Assembly (NCBI GenBank): GCA_027019885.1 | Contig: JALUWC010000077.1 | Span: 1-16,386 of the forward strand | Reading direction: 5' to 3' | Length of the DNA stretch: 16,386 nucleotides | DNA from: Geoglobus sp. | Lineage (GTDB): Archaea; Halobacteriota; Archaeoglobi; Archaeoglobales; Archaeoglobaceae | Part shown: one piece after another, positions 6,853 to 14,389 of the stretch | Numbering within the stretch: the stretch's first letter is position 1 | Layout: each line of letters starts with the position of its first letter | Translations under genes and position numbers: made by a program | The notes under the pieces: model-generated | Seen by the model: only the letters and a program-made list of their open reading frames with translations | What the model was told of the DNA's origin: nothing | Databases searched by the model: none

Positions 6853-6892
6853 AAACCGAAAGAGAGAAAAGGAAAAGATAACCTTTTTGTTC
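6853..6892. promoter_or_regulatory. Short divergent promoter between thiD and mptD, with inverted repeat
   Basis: Only 40 bases separate the two start codons. They contain AAAAGG (6867-6872) and CCTTTT (6882-6887) as an inverted repeat around nine bases. On the minus strand a weak TATA-like TTATCTTTT is centred about 26 bases before the thiD ATG. No clear TATA box or Shine-Dalgarno site was found for mptD. Confidence 0.35.
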
Positions 6893-7222
6893 ATGAAAGA
6901 GATCGCAGCCTTCGAGGTGGGAATAAAGCTTGGGGCTTTGTTTCATCAGTTTGTTGGTATGCCTGTAAGCCTAAAGAATGCAGAGATTCTTGAGAAAGCC
7001 ATGAAGAGCTGCATTATGCTTCAGCCCTATGTTGCTGGTGCTGAGGTGAGAATAGACAGAAAAAGGCTTTCAGAGAAGCTATCAGAATTCAATTACTGCT
7101 CCTTGGAAGGAGACATGATTTACGCAAGGGTGGAGGTTGAAGTAGAGGGAATTAAAGCTATCGGAGTGCTGAGATGGGATGACGAGAAAAAATACCCGAT
7201 GATGAGCCTTGTCACTGAATGA
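6893..7222 (+). CDS. mptD: Archaeal dihydroneopterin aldolase MptD
   Basis: The 109-residue protein matches the short archaeal MptD family, which cleaves 7,8-dihydroneopterin to 6-hydroxymethyl-7,8-dihydropterin and glycolaldehyde on the way to tetrahydromethanopterin. Recognisable parts are AAFEVGIKLGALFHQFVGMPVS (about residues 5-26), the central VAGAEVRID (48-55) and the closing VEVEGIKAIGVLRWDDEKKYP. It is unrelated to bacterial FolB. The start is the ATG at 6893: an upstream in-frame ATG would run through the thiD coding region. It overlaps the end of the minus-strand 90-residue gene by 11 bases. Methanopterin use fits Archaeoglobales and methanogens. Confidence 0.85.
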   Translation: MKEIAAFEVGIKLGALFHQFVGMPVSLKNAEILEKAMKSCIMLQPYVAGAEVRIDRKRLSEKLSEFNYCSLEGDMIYARVEVEVEGIKAIGVLRWDDEKKYPMMSLVTE

Positions 7223-7484
7223 ACTCTATCTCGAAATAATCCCTCTCGATGAATATCGCATTGATTCTCTTTGCAAGCTCAAATCTTATCCGCTCATTCA
7301 CCCTCTCCGATCCAAGACCCATTCTGGAGTAGATGAAGGCATACAGCAGATTGCTGTTGCTGAAAAAGAGGGATGGGAAACCTGAATTTAAAAAGGCGTC
7401 AAGCCCCTCCTTTCCCATTCTCTCCCCGTATCCCCTCTCCTCAAGCCAATTCCTGAACTCCTCAATTCCTGCCCTGATCCTCAT
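7212..7484 (-). CDS. Conserved-looking hypothetical protein downstream of metG
   Basis: I do not recognise this 90-residue protein. It begins MRIRAGIEEFRNWLEERGYG and is rich in charged residues and short helices, with NSNLLYAFIYSRMGLGSERV in the middle. No signal peptide, membrane segment, Cys motif or nucleotide-binding motif is visible, so a small soluble protein is likely. Its ATG overlaps the metG stop by four bases (ATGA), so it is probably translationally coupled and co-transcribed with metG. Its 3' end overlaps convergent mptD by 11 bases. The overlap arrangement and codon use like its neighbours argue that it is real. Confidence 0.7.
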   Translation of the reverse strand: MRIRAGIEEFRNWLEERGYGERMGKEGLDAFLNSGFPSLFFSNSNLLYAFIYSRMGLGSERVNERIRFELAKRINAIFIERDYFEIEFIQ

Positions 7485-9460
7485 CTTACCCTTGCTCCCG
7501 GCCTGACATCTTTTTCAGGCTTTAAAAGCACGGGCTTTCCGTTCACATCTGCTGCCAGTATCATGCCATCACTCTCCATTCCCATGAGCTTTGCTGGCTT
7601 TATGTTGGCGAGAACAACAACAGGCTCTCCCTCCAATTGCCCGGGCTCGTACTCACCGGCTATCCCCGCAACCACCTGTCTGATTTCGCTTCCGATATCT
7701 ACCTCAAGCCTCATTAGCTTTTTACTGCCCTTGACCTTTTCAGCCTTAACAACTCTTCCAATTCTGATGTCGAGCTTCTGAAACTCCTCAATTCCGATCC
7801 TTTCGTCCATTTTCATCTCCCCCTCAGTATTATCCCTTATCCTCTTCATCATTATTCCCTCAAGCTCCTCCATCTTTTCATCATCTATCCTCTCAAATGG
7901 CACATCTGGCTTTCCAACAACAACATACTCAGGAATTTGAAGGACAGATTCAAGAGTTGCATTTTCAGGGTTCATGCCAACGGTTTCTGCAACAGCCTTC
8001 ATTGACCTCGGAAGGACGGGATAAGCAAGAACTGCCAGTGCCCTGACCACAGCAAGGGCTGAGGCTATTGTCCTCTCAGCCTCGTCCCTGTCTCTCTTTA
8101 TAACCTCCCATGGCTTTGAAGACTGGAAAAATGCATTACCAAATCCTGCAAGTTCCATGAAAGCATCGCTCGCCTCTTTAAACTCCCACCTCTCAATGGC
8201 ATCCTCTATTGTCTCCTTTGCCTTTCTTATTCTATTAACAACCTCCCCATCAACCTCCATTCTCACCTTACCAAAATTCTTCCAGGCAAAGTGCATAACT
8301 CTGTAAATGAAGTTCCCGAGAGTTGCGATGAGCTCATTGTTCACTTTATCTCTGAAAACATGCCAGGAGAAGTTCAGATCTCTCTGATGAGATGTGTAGT
8401 TTACTATGTAGTATCTCAGATAGTCAGGATTCAGCCCCGATTTCAGATAGTCCTCCTCAACCCACACCACATATCCCCTGCTCTTTGAGAATTTTCTGCC
8501 CTCAACCTTTACCATTCCGCTGGCAACAACTGCATCGGGCAAAGCGTAATCTGCACCTTTGAGCATTGCAGGCCAGAAAATGCAGTGGTGATAGACTATA
8601 TCAAGCCCTATGAAGTGTGTTATCTCAGCATTGCCGTCTATCCATATCTCCTTCCAGTCTTTTTCGAGTTTCTCGCAGGCTTTTTCTGTGAAGCTTATGT
8701 AGCCTATTGGTGCATCAACCCACACATAAACAACAAGCTCCTCATCTTCCGGAAATCTCACTCCCCATTCAAGGTTCCTCGTTATGCACCAGTCCCTGAG
8801 CTCACCTCTCACCCACTCCTTTGCATAATTGAGAGCGTTTTCAGTTCCTCTGAGATCAGATATGTATTTTTCAAGGAACTCCTTGAAGGCTGAGAGCCTG
8901 AAGTAATAGTGCCTCTGCTTCCTGTATTCAGCTGGAGTCCCGCAGATCTTGCATCTTGGCTCAAGAATCTCACCCGGCTCGAGGTGCTTTCCACATCCCT
9001 GATCGCACTCATCACCTCTTGCAATCGCTCCACAATACGGGCATATTCCTTCAACGTATCTGTCAGGCAGAAACCTCTCACATCTGGGACAGTAGGCAAG
9101 CTCTATCTCCTTGGGGTAGATGTAGCCATTATTGAGAAGCCTCTGAACGATTTCTTTGGTTCTTTCATGGTGATACCCGCTGTCAGTTCTGCCGTAATAA
9201 TCGAATTCAATGTCAAGCTCTTTGAAGATTTTCTGAAAATGTTCGTGATAGATACCAACAAGCTCCTCAGGCTTCAAACCCTGCTGCTCGGCATTCACGA
9301 CAATTGGAGTGCCATGGCTATCGCTTCCACATACAAAAATCACATCCTCTCCTTTCAGTCTCAGGTATCTGACATAGACATCAGCGGGTATGTATGTCCT
9401 GAGATGTCCGATATGGGCTTTACCATTAGCGTAAGGCAGTCCACATGTGACAAGTTTCAT
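7481..9460 (-). CDS. metG: Methionyl-tRNA synthetase with C-terminal tRNA-binding domain
   Basis: The 659-residue class I enzyme charges tRNA-Met. The Rossmann fold opens with LPYANGKAHIGHL, giving the HIGH motif at 16-19, and the KMSKS loop appears as KFSKS at 323-327. The connective insert carries four Cys pairs (124/127, 140/143, 152/156, 170/173), the two-zinc-knuckle form usual in archaea. An anticodon-binding helical domain follows, then from about residue 558 an EMAP-II/Trbp111-type OB fold (FQKLDIRIGRVV...), fused here rather than encoded separately. The start ATG at 9460 has no Shine-Dalgarno site but a TATA box 26 bases upstream, so it is probably leaderless. The gene downstream overlaps by four bases. 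Confidence 0.98.
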   Translation of the reverse strand: MKLVTCGLPYANGKAHIGHLRTYIPADVYVRYLRLKGEDVIFVCGSDSHGTPIVVNAEQQGLKPEELVGIYHEHFQKIFKELDIEFDYYGRTDSGYHHERTKEIVQRLLNNGYIYPKEIELAYCPRCERFLPDRYVEGICPYCGAIARGDECDQGCGKHLEPGEILEPRCKICGTPAEYRKQRHYYFRLSAFKEFLEKYISDLRGTENALNYAKEWVRGELRDWCITRNLEWGVRFPEDEELVVYVWVDAPIGYISFTEKACEKLEKDWKEIWIDGNAEITHFIGLDIVYHHCIFWPAMLKGADYALPDAVVASGMVKVEGRKFSKSRGYVVWVEEDYLKSGLNPDYLRYYIVNYTSHQRDLNFSWHVFRDKVNNELIATLGNFIYRVMHFAWKNFGKVRMEVDGEVVNRIRKAKETIEDAIERWEFKEASDAFMELAGFGNAFFQSSKPWEVIKRDRDEAERTIASALAVVRALAVLAYPVLPRSMKAVAETVGMNPENATLESVLQIPEYVVVGKPDVPFERIDDEKMEELEGIMMKRIRDNTEGEMKMDERIGIEEFQKLDIRIGRVVKAEKVKGSKKLMRLEVDIGSEIRQVVAGIAGEYEPGQLEGEPVVVLANIKPAKLMGMESDGMILAADVNGKPVLLKPEKDVRPGARVR

Positions 9461-9482
9461 GGTGGTGGAAAATGCGAGGGGA

Positions 9483-9490
9483 TTAATTTA
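9483..9490 (-). promoter_or_regulatory. TATA box for metG
   Basis: TAAATTAA on the minus strand is centred 26-27 bases before the metG ATG, predicting a leaderless mRNA. Positions 9491-9727 contain no gene that I can support, only the probable rpiA terminator. Confidence 0.55.
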
Positions 9491-9656
9491 CTTTTTCTTC
9501 CCTGCTGTTCATCTAAGTTATGTGACCTCGGAAAGTTTATGATTCCTGAGAAATTAAAAAGATGAATAACGCCAGGGATGGAAGAATCTCGGTGAGAGAG
9601 TGGGGTTCGGGATTGTCACAACTCCCCTTTAATCCCAATATTTCTGGTACAATTTT

Positions 9657-9663
9657 AAAAAAA
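9657..9663 (-). terminator. Possible T7 terminator of the surE-rpiA operon
   Basis: A run of seven T on the minus strand lies about 65 bases beyond the rpiA stop, in an otherwise empty intergenic stretch. The distance makes the assignment tentative. Confidence 0.3.
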
Positions 9664-9727
9664 TGTTCTTAGGATGATTGATTTTGAAAAGAGAGGAAGA
9701 GCCTGTCGCTGAAGCAGAAGACTATTT

Positions 9728-10396
9728 TTATTTTCTTAAAACCACCGCACCATCCTCTTTCCCAACAACAACAGCATCAACCATTTCAGCCAGAAATATT
9801 CCATTCTCAATTACTCCAGAAATTCTGAGAGTTTTCTCAAGCTTTTCAGGTTCTTCAACAGTTCCAGTATCCACATCCGCAATGATGTTTCCATTGTCGG
9901 AGATAACTGGCTTCAGCTTTCCCATCCCCTCTCTTAAATTTAATCTGAACCCAAGCCCCTCAACCTTCTTTTTAACAGATCCAAGGGCAAAAGGAAGAAT
10001 TTCAACTGGAACGGGCATGCTTAGCTTTTCAACAAGCTTTGATTCATCTGCTATAACCACAAATTTTTTTGATGCGTATGCAACTATTTTCTCTCTTGTC
10101 AATGCACCTCCTCCGCCCTTTATTAGATTGAATTCCCTGTCAATCTGATCTGCCCCATCAATGCATACATCAGGCTCCGGATGCTCCATTAAATCGGTCA
10201 CCTTTATTCCATGCTCAACAGCCAGAAGATGGGTGTCAATTGACGTTGGAATTACCTCGACTCTCAAACCCTTTTCAATTTTTTCAGCCATCAACTTTAT
10301 GAACTCTTTAACTGTTGTTCCACTTCCGAGTCCTATGACCATTCCATCCTCGACGTATTCAAGAGCTTTTTCGGCACATCTCACCTTCTCAATCAT
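9728..10396 (-). CDS. rpiA: Ribose-5-phosphate isomerase A
   Basis: The 222-residue enzyme interconverts ribose 5-phosphate and ribulose 5-phosphate. The phosphate-binding loop is IGLGSGTT (21-28). The active-site segment is CIDGADQID (78-86), KGGGGAL (93-99) and the general base in REK (Glu102); Asp80, Asp83, Lys93 and Glu102 correspond to the E. coli catalytic residues. The ATG at 10396 is chosen over an in-frame start ten codons earlier because GAGGTGG lies just upstream and homology begins at MIEKV. It overlaps the end of surE by eight bases, so the two are one transcript with coupled translation. In archaea lacking the oxidative pentose pathway it links ribulose 5-phosphate to nucleotide synthesis. 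Confidence 0.97.
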   Translation of the reverse strand: MIEKVRCAEKALEYVEDGMVIGLGSGTTVKEFIKLMAEKIEKGLRVEVIPTSIDTHLLAVEHGIKVTDLMEHPEPDVCIDGADQIDREFNLIKGGGGALTREKIVAYASKKFVVIADESKLVEKLSMPVPVEILPFALGSVKKKVEGLGFRLNLREGMGKLKPVISDNGNIIADVDTGTVEEPEKLEKTLRISGVIENGIFLAEMVDAVVVGKEDGAVVLRK

Positions 10397-11162
10397 TAAA
10401 CCACCTCTCAAGGATGCTGAAATCAATTCTGGATGTCATGTCAAGGCTTATCGGAGTTATGGATACGAACCCATTTCTTATCGCGTGAAGGTCTGTGCCT
10501 TCATCAGCATTCTCTTCCTCAACTCCATCAATCCAGTAGTATTTTCTGCCTCTCGGATCAAATCTTGTGTCGATTCTCGTTCTGTAAAGCCTTCTTGCAA
10601 GCTTTGTGAATCTGTACCTCCCATTCCAGTTTTCAGGCACGTTTATGTTGAACAGATCAACACCTTCAGGCACTTCATGCTTTATTATTCTTTCAACAAC
10701 CTCTTTAAGAACCTTTTTTGCATTTGAGAAGTCGGCAGGTGCGAAAAATGTTTCAAACTTGAATATATCCCTCATCTCAAGGCTTACTGCTATTGCCTTG
10801 CTTCCCTGAGTTGATGCTTCAAGTGCCGCTCCTACTGTCCCAGAAGTAGTTACTGCCTCTGTTGAAAGATTCTCACCCAGATTGATCCCCGAAACGGTTA
10901 GATCCGGAATTTCACCTATGATTTCATGTATGCCTATTATGACAGCATCTGTCGGGGTGCCATCAACTGCATAGATCTTCATTCCATCAATTGTTATCTC
11001 ACTCACCCGTATTGGTTCAAGTATGGAGATGCTCCTCCCTACCCCGCTTTTCTGCACGACAGGGGTTACAGCGAAAACCTCTCCAAATTCGCTCAGAACC
11101 TCATGACATGCTCTCAGTCCCGGTGAGTAAAGACCGTCATCATTGGTGAGAAGGATTTTCAT
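10389..11162 (-). CDS. surE: 5'/3'-nucleotidase SurE
   Basis: The 257-residue metal-dependent phosphatase removes phosphate from nucleoside monophosphates. Diagnostic motifs are the N-terminal MKILLTNDDGLYSPGL with the metal-binding NDD (7-9), then AVDGTPTDAV, SGINLGENL, TSGTVGAALEA and NINVPEN. The ATG at 11162 is chosen because the family always starts at this strand; the longer in-frame extension (to 11297) is Lys/Phe-rich and unlike SurE. A TATA-like box is centred 27 bases upstream, so a leaderless mRNA is likely. It is the first gene of a two-gene operon with rpiA, both acting on nucleotide and ribose-phosphate metabolism. Confidence 0.97.
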   Translation of the reverse strand: MKILLTNDDGLYSPGLRACHEVLSEFGEVFAVTPVVQKSGVGRSISILEPIRVSEITIDGMKIYAVDGTPTDAVIIGIHEIIGEIPDLTVSGINLGENLSTEAVTTSGTVGAALEASTQGSKAIAVSLEMRDIFKFETFFAPADFSNAKKVLKEVVERIIKHEVPEGVDLFNINVPENWNGRYRFTKLARRLYRTRIDTRFDPRGRKYYWIDGVEEENADEGTDLHAIRNGFVSITPISLDMTSRIDFSILERWFND

Positions 11163-11184
11163 TCCGAGAAAATTAACCAGGCTG

Positions 11185-11193
11185 AATTTAAAA
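11185..11193 (-). promoter_or_regulatory. TATA box for surE
   Basis: TTTTAAATT on the minus strand is centred 27 bases before the surE ATG at 11162, with no Shine-Dalgarno site between. This supports the short start over the long one. Confidence 0.5.
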
Positions 11194-11270
11194 CATTTCT
11201 CAATGTTTACTCCAGACTTGATTTTCAGCTCGCTTGAGAGAAAATTTTTTAAGGAAATATCATTAAAAAA

Positions 11271-11312
11271 TTTAATTGAAACTAATATAACAATCATAAT
11301 AATGGTGGGAGG
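11271..11312 (+). promoter_or_regulatory. Promoter and ribosome-binding region of the sensor kinase gene
   Basis: Two TATA-like elements occur: TTTAATT at 11271-11277 and AATATAA at 11284-11290, the latter centred 26 bases before the ATG. A GGTGGGAGG run (11304-11312) abuts the ATG directly, which is too close for a normal Shine-Dalgarno site. Initiation may therefore be leaderless or use the run imperfectly. Confidence 0.4.
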
Positions 11313-12860
11313 ATGTCTGTAAAGACAAAGCTCATAATAATTATCGCAGTTTCATTTGCTGTTTTTTACATATCCATATCTGTGATTATTGTCGAACTTA
11401 TTCATGAGAGAACAGACGAGTATTACAGAGAGTGGATTTCGGGAAAAAAGAGTGTTCTGAATGAGGTTATAGATAGAGAGTTCAAATCCCTCGTAGAAAG
11501 CTATTACTATATAAACCGTTATAACATCTCTCCCGAGACCATACTCGCCACCCACAAATACACTGCGATAGTGTACTATTCCCCAGATGGTGAGGTAGAG
11601 GGAATATACAAGAACCCGCACTTAAAAAAGCCATTTGATGTCAATGATGCCGAGCTCATTTCTCCCAACGCAAAAACATCGAAGGAAATGAGAAAGGGGT
11701 TCTGCTACCATGACGGGAAGCTCTTCATGTTCATATCTTTTCCAAGAGAAGCAAATGGAGAGCTTCAGGGGTATGTGGCCGTTATAAAAAGAATTGATCA
11801 GGACTACCTCAGCGAGCTGAGAAACATCCTGACTGTTGATGTGGTAGAGTTTTCAAAGGATAGAAAAGAAGTGAATGGCGAGATCAGCGAATTTCTCCCC
11901 ATCACAAACACCAGTGGCATTCCTGTCGGATACATAAGGATTGCATACAGGGGTATAATAGACCCGCTCATAGCCGAGACCTACAACTATTTTCTGATTC
12001 TCTCAGCATTGATACTTGCAGCCTCAGTGCTCATCTCCTCCACTCTGATCAACAGAACTTTCTACGACCGCATCTCGATTCTGTCAAATTTCATGAAAAA
12101 TATCGGCAAGAGAGGATTCAGAACAGGGGAGAGAATAATCATGGCTGGAGACGATGAGTTAAAAGATCTTGCAGAGTCAATCAATCTTGCGCTCGATGAA
12201 ATTGAGAGAAGTAAAAGAGAGATAAATGGAATTGCCGAAAATCTGAGAGTTGTAAACAGAATACTCAGACATGACATTCTGAATGATCTTACGGTAATAA
12301 GAGGATTTGCAGAGATTGCAAACGAGAGAATGAGATGCGATTACTGCTCAAGGATCATAAACAGAGCTGAGAGAGCTGTTGATACAATAACCAAGCTGAA
12401 AAACGTTGAAATGGCTTTGAGCGAGAGTCAGCTCTATCCAATGAAGGTATCAGAGGTTATAAAGGATGTCATGAAGGTTCACGATATCAAATGGGAGATG
12501 AGCGGAGATGGAGTCGCTCTGGCAGATGATGGATTGCACTCTGTTTTCGAGAATCTCGTGTCAAATGCAGTAAAACATGGAAAAACAGACAGAATAAAAT
12601 TTGAGATAAAAGAAGAAAAGGACAGGGTTATCATCAGAGTTATTGACTATGGAGAGGGGATTCCTGACAGCCTGAAGCAGAGAATTTTTGAGGAGGGTTT
12701 CACTCTTGGAGAGGGTTCAGGGCTTGGCCTCTACATAGTCAAAAAGCTCATTGAGAGGTATGGAGGGAAAATAACCGTGACTGACAACAGACCTTCTGGA
12801 GCGATTTTCACCATAAAATTGAAGAGAGCTGAAAACAACATGAAATCAGATGAGAGTTGA
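11313..12860 (+). CDS. Membrane-bound sensor histidine kinase, CHASE4-like sensor
   Basis: The 515-residue kinase has a first membrane helix at about residues 7-29, an extracellular sensor of about 195 residues (30-224), a second helix at about 225-247 and a HAMP-like segment to about 300, including DDELKDLAESINLALDEIE. The H box is ILRHDILNDLTVIRGFAEIA with the phosphoacceptor His320. The ATPase domain shows the N box ENLVSNAVKHG (413-423), G1 DYGEGIP (445-451), an F-box-like FEEGF and G2 GSGLGLYIV (468-476). The sensor sequence (WISGKKSVLNEVIDREF near the start, IDQDYLSELRNIL late) looks like the CHASE4 type; that assignment is less sure. No receiver or output domain is fused and no response regulator gene is next to it. 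Its stop overlaps the start of amrS by 11 bases. Confidence 0.93.
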   Translation: MSVKTKLIIIIAVSFAVFYISISVIIVELIHERTDEYYREWISGKKSVLNEVIDREFKSLVESYYYINRYNISPETILATHKYTAIVYYSPDGEVEGIYKNPHLKKPFDVNDAELISPNAKTSKEMRKGFCYHDGKLFMFISFPREANGELQGYVAVIKRIDQDYLSELRNILTVDVVEFSKDRKEVNGEISEFLPITNTSGIPVGYIRIAYRGIIDPLIAETYNYFLILSALILAASVLISSTLINRTFYDRISILSNFMKNIGKRGFRTGERIIMAGDDELKDLAESINLALDEIERSKREINGIAENLRVVNRILRHDILNDLTVIRGFAEIANERMRCDYCSRIINRAERAVDTITKLKNVEMALSESQLYPMKVSEVIKDVMKVHDIKWEMSGDGVALADDGLHSVFENLVSNAVKHGKTDRIKFEIKEEKDRVIIRVIDYGEGIPDSLKQRIFEEGFTLGEGSGLGLYIVKKLIERYGGKITVTDNRPSGAIFTIKLKRAENNMKSDES

Positions 12861-13857
12861 GTCATATCTGTATGAGAGGGAAAATGATCACCTGAGATGC
12901 AAAACATGCATGCACTACTGCAGGCTTAAAGAGGGACAGTGGGGAATCTGCAGGGTAAGAAAAAATGAAGATGGAATGCTTTTTGTTTACAATTACGGTC
13001 TTGTCTCATCAATCCACCTCGATCCGATAGAAAAGAAGCCGTTTCACAACTTCATGCCCGGAACAAAGTCCCTGTCTTTTGGTGGAGTGAGCTGCAACTT
13101 CAGGTGTCAGCACTGCCAGAACTACGGCATAAGCTTTGCAGATCTGGACTTTCCATACCTTCAGGAGATGAAGCCAGAGGATGTTCTCAATCTCGTTGAA
13201 AAATACAACGCTGATGGCGTGAGCTGGACGTACAACGAGCCGTCCATCATGCATGAGTTCAATCTGGATGCAAGTAGAATTGTGAAAAAGCATGGTTATT
13301 ACGTCAACTACGTCTCAAATGGCTACATGAGCCATGAAGCAATCGAGCAGTTTGATGCTCTCGATGCAATAAATGTGGATGTCAAGGCGTTCAGGGATGA
13401 GTTTTACAGGAAAATATGTGGTGCAAGGCTTGAGAGGGTTACTGAAAGCGTTGAACATCTCAGGAAGAAGGGCGTTTTCATCGAGATAACCTACCTTGTG
13501 ATTCCAGATCTTAATGATAGCGAGGAGGAGATAAGAGATTTCTCAAAATGGATTGTAGATCTTGATCCAAAAATTCCGGTGCACTTCTCAAGGTTCCATC
13601 CGGATCATGAGATGCTCGACAAACCTCCAACCCCAGTGAGAACCCTCGAAAAAGCTGTTGAGATCGCAAAAAATGCCGGGCTGGAGTACGTTTACATCGG
13701 CAATGTGTGGGGGCACAAATACGAGAGCACATACTGTCCCAACTGCGGACACCTCTTAATCGAGAGAGAGGGATTCTACGTGAGAAGGATTGATCTAAGA
13801 GGCGACAGATGCCCCAATTGTGGGTACAAACAGAACATCATTCTTCAATTTTCTTGA
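12850..13857 (+). CDS. amrS: AmmeMemoRadiSam system radical SAM enzyme
   Basis: This 335-residue protein belongs to the COG1180 family related to pyruvate formate-lyase activase, specifically the type that co-occurs with AMMECR1 and MEMO proteins. The radical SAM cluster motif is CNFRCQHCQN (Cys82, 86, 89). N-terminal Cys17, 20, 24 and 34 form the usual extra cluster, in the CKTCMHYC and GICRV contexts. SWTYNEPSIMHEF and VNYVSNGYM follow in the barrel. The C-terminus carries a zinc ribbon with CPNCG at 296 and at 321. Its substrate is not established. The start ATG lies inside the last codons of the kinase gene, implying one transcript. The partner AMMECR1 and MEMO genes are not in the window. 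The 3' end overlaps the convergent MFS gene by 20 bases. Confidence 0.93.
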   Translation: MRVESYLYERENDHLRCKTCMHYCRLKEGQWGICRVRKNEDGMLFVYNYGLVSSIHLDPIEKKPFHNFMPGTKSLSFGGVSCNFRCQHCQNYGISFADLDFPYLQEMKPEDVLNLVEKYNADGVSWTYNEPSIMHEFNLDASRIVKKHGYYVNYVSNGYMSHEAIEQFDALDAINVDVKAFRDEFYRKICGARLERVTESVEHLRKKGVFIEITYLVIPDLNDSEEEIRDFSKWIVDLDPKIPVHFSRFHPDHEMLDKPPTPVRTLEKAVEIAKNAGLEYVYIGNVWGHKYESTYCPNCGHLLIEREGFYVRRIDLRGDRCPNCGYKQNIILQFS

Positions 13858-14389
13858 GTGTCAGGTATGTGGCGATGAAGCCAAAAACCAGCATGGCAAA
13901 TGAAACCCTCAGCATGACCCTGAATCCGAAGAACTGCGAGAGAGCTCCACCGGTTATAGGGCCGAGAACCCATCCCATGCTCCAGCTTGTGGAGTAAATC
14001 CCCATCGCCTCACCCCTTTCACCTTTTTCCGTTATATCAGCAATCAAGGCTGGAGCTGAAACCCCGAGCATTGTCCAGGAAAGCCCCTCAAAGATTTGAA
14101 TCAGGTAGGCATAGCTCTTGTCATAGATCAGCGAGTAGGAGAGCATGACGAATGCAAACCCGGATTGTGAGAGAAGAATCATGGGTTTCTTTCCAATTCT
14201 GTCAGCAACTTTTCCAAGAATGTATGATGTTACCAGCCCGACTGTTGCTCCAAGAGTGAAAATCCCTCCAACCTCTATTCTGTTCGCCCCAAGCTCCTCG
14301 GAGATGTAGATTGGCAGCACAGAGTAGACCATTCCGCTTGAGATCATCAATGGCAAGAGCGTTGCGCTCAGAAGAACAGTCCTTCTCAT
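13838..14389 (-). CDS. Half-size (six-helix) MFS-like transporter
   Basis: The 183-residue membrane protein matches only the N-terminal half of a major facilitator superfamily transporter. Six hydrophobic segments are visible at about 4-25, 40-59, 70-88, 92-116, 133-152 and 158-177. The loop between helices 2 and 3 carries motif A as GKVADRIGKKP (59-69), and helix 4/5 shows SAPALIADITEKGERGEAMG. The second six helices are missing: the stop is followed at once by the antisense of amrS, so no decayed C-terminal half is present. The ATG at 14389 overlaps the guaA stop (ATGA). It is either a functional homodimerising half-transporter or a truncated gene whose reading frame stayed open. Substrate unknown; the link with guaA could hint at a purine or nucleoside, but that is speculation. 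Confidence 0.8.
   Translation of the reverse strand: MRRTVLLSATLLPLMISSGMVYSVLPIYISEELGANRIEVGGIFTLGATVGLVTSYILGKVADRIGKKPMILLSQSGFAFVMLSYSLIYDKSYAYLIQIFEGLSWTMLGVSAPALIADITEKGERGEAMGIYSTSWSMGWVLGPITGGALSQFFGFRVMLRVSFAMLVFGFIATYLTLKKIEE

Noticed and set aside
8909..9565. 218-codon plus-strand frame opposite metG
   Set aside because: Antisense shadow of a confidently identified MetRS; no motif and no promoter.
9587..9640. tRNA-like GGTTCGGGATT stretch and GGGATT/AATCCC dyad between metG and rpiA
   Set aside because: No acceptor, D-arm or anticodon stem can be built around it; the dyad is short with a 21-base gap.
11163..11297. N-terminal extension of SurE by 45 codons
   Set aside because: It lacks SurE similarity, and a TATA box lies inside it at the right distance from the family start MKILLTNDD.
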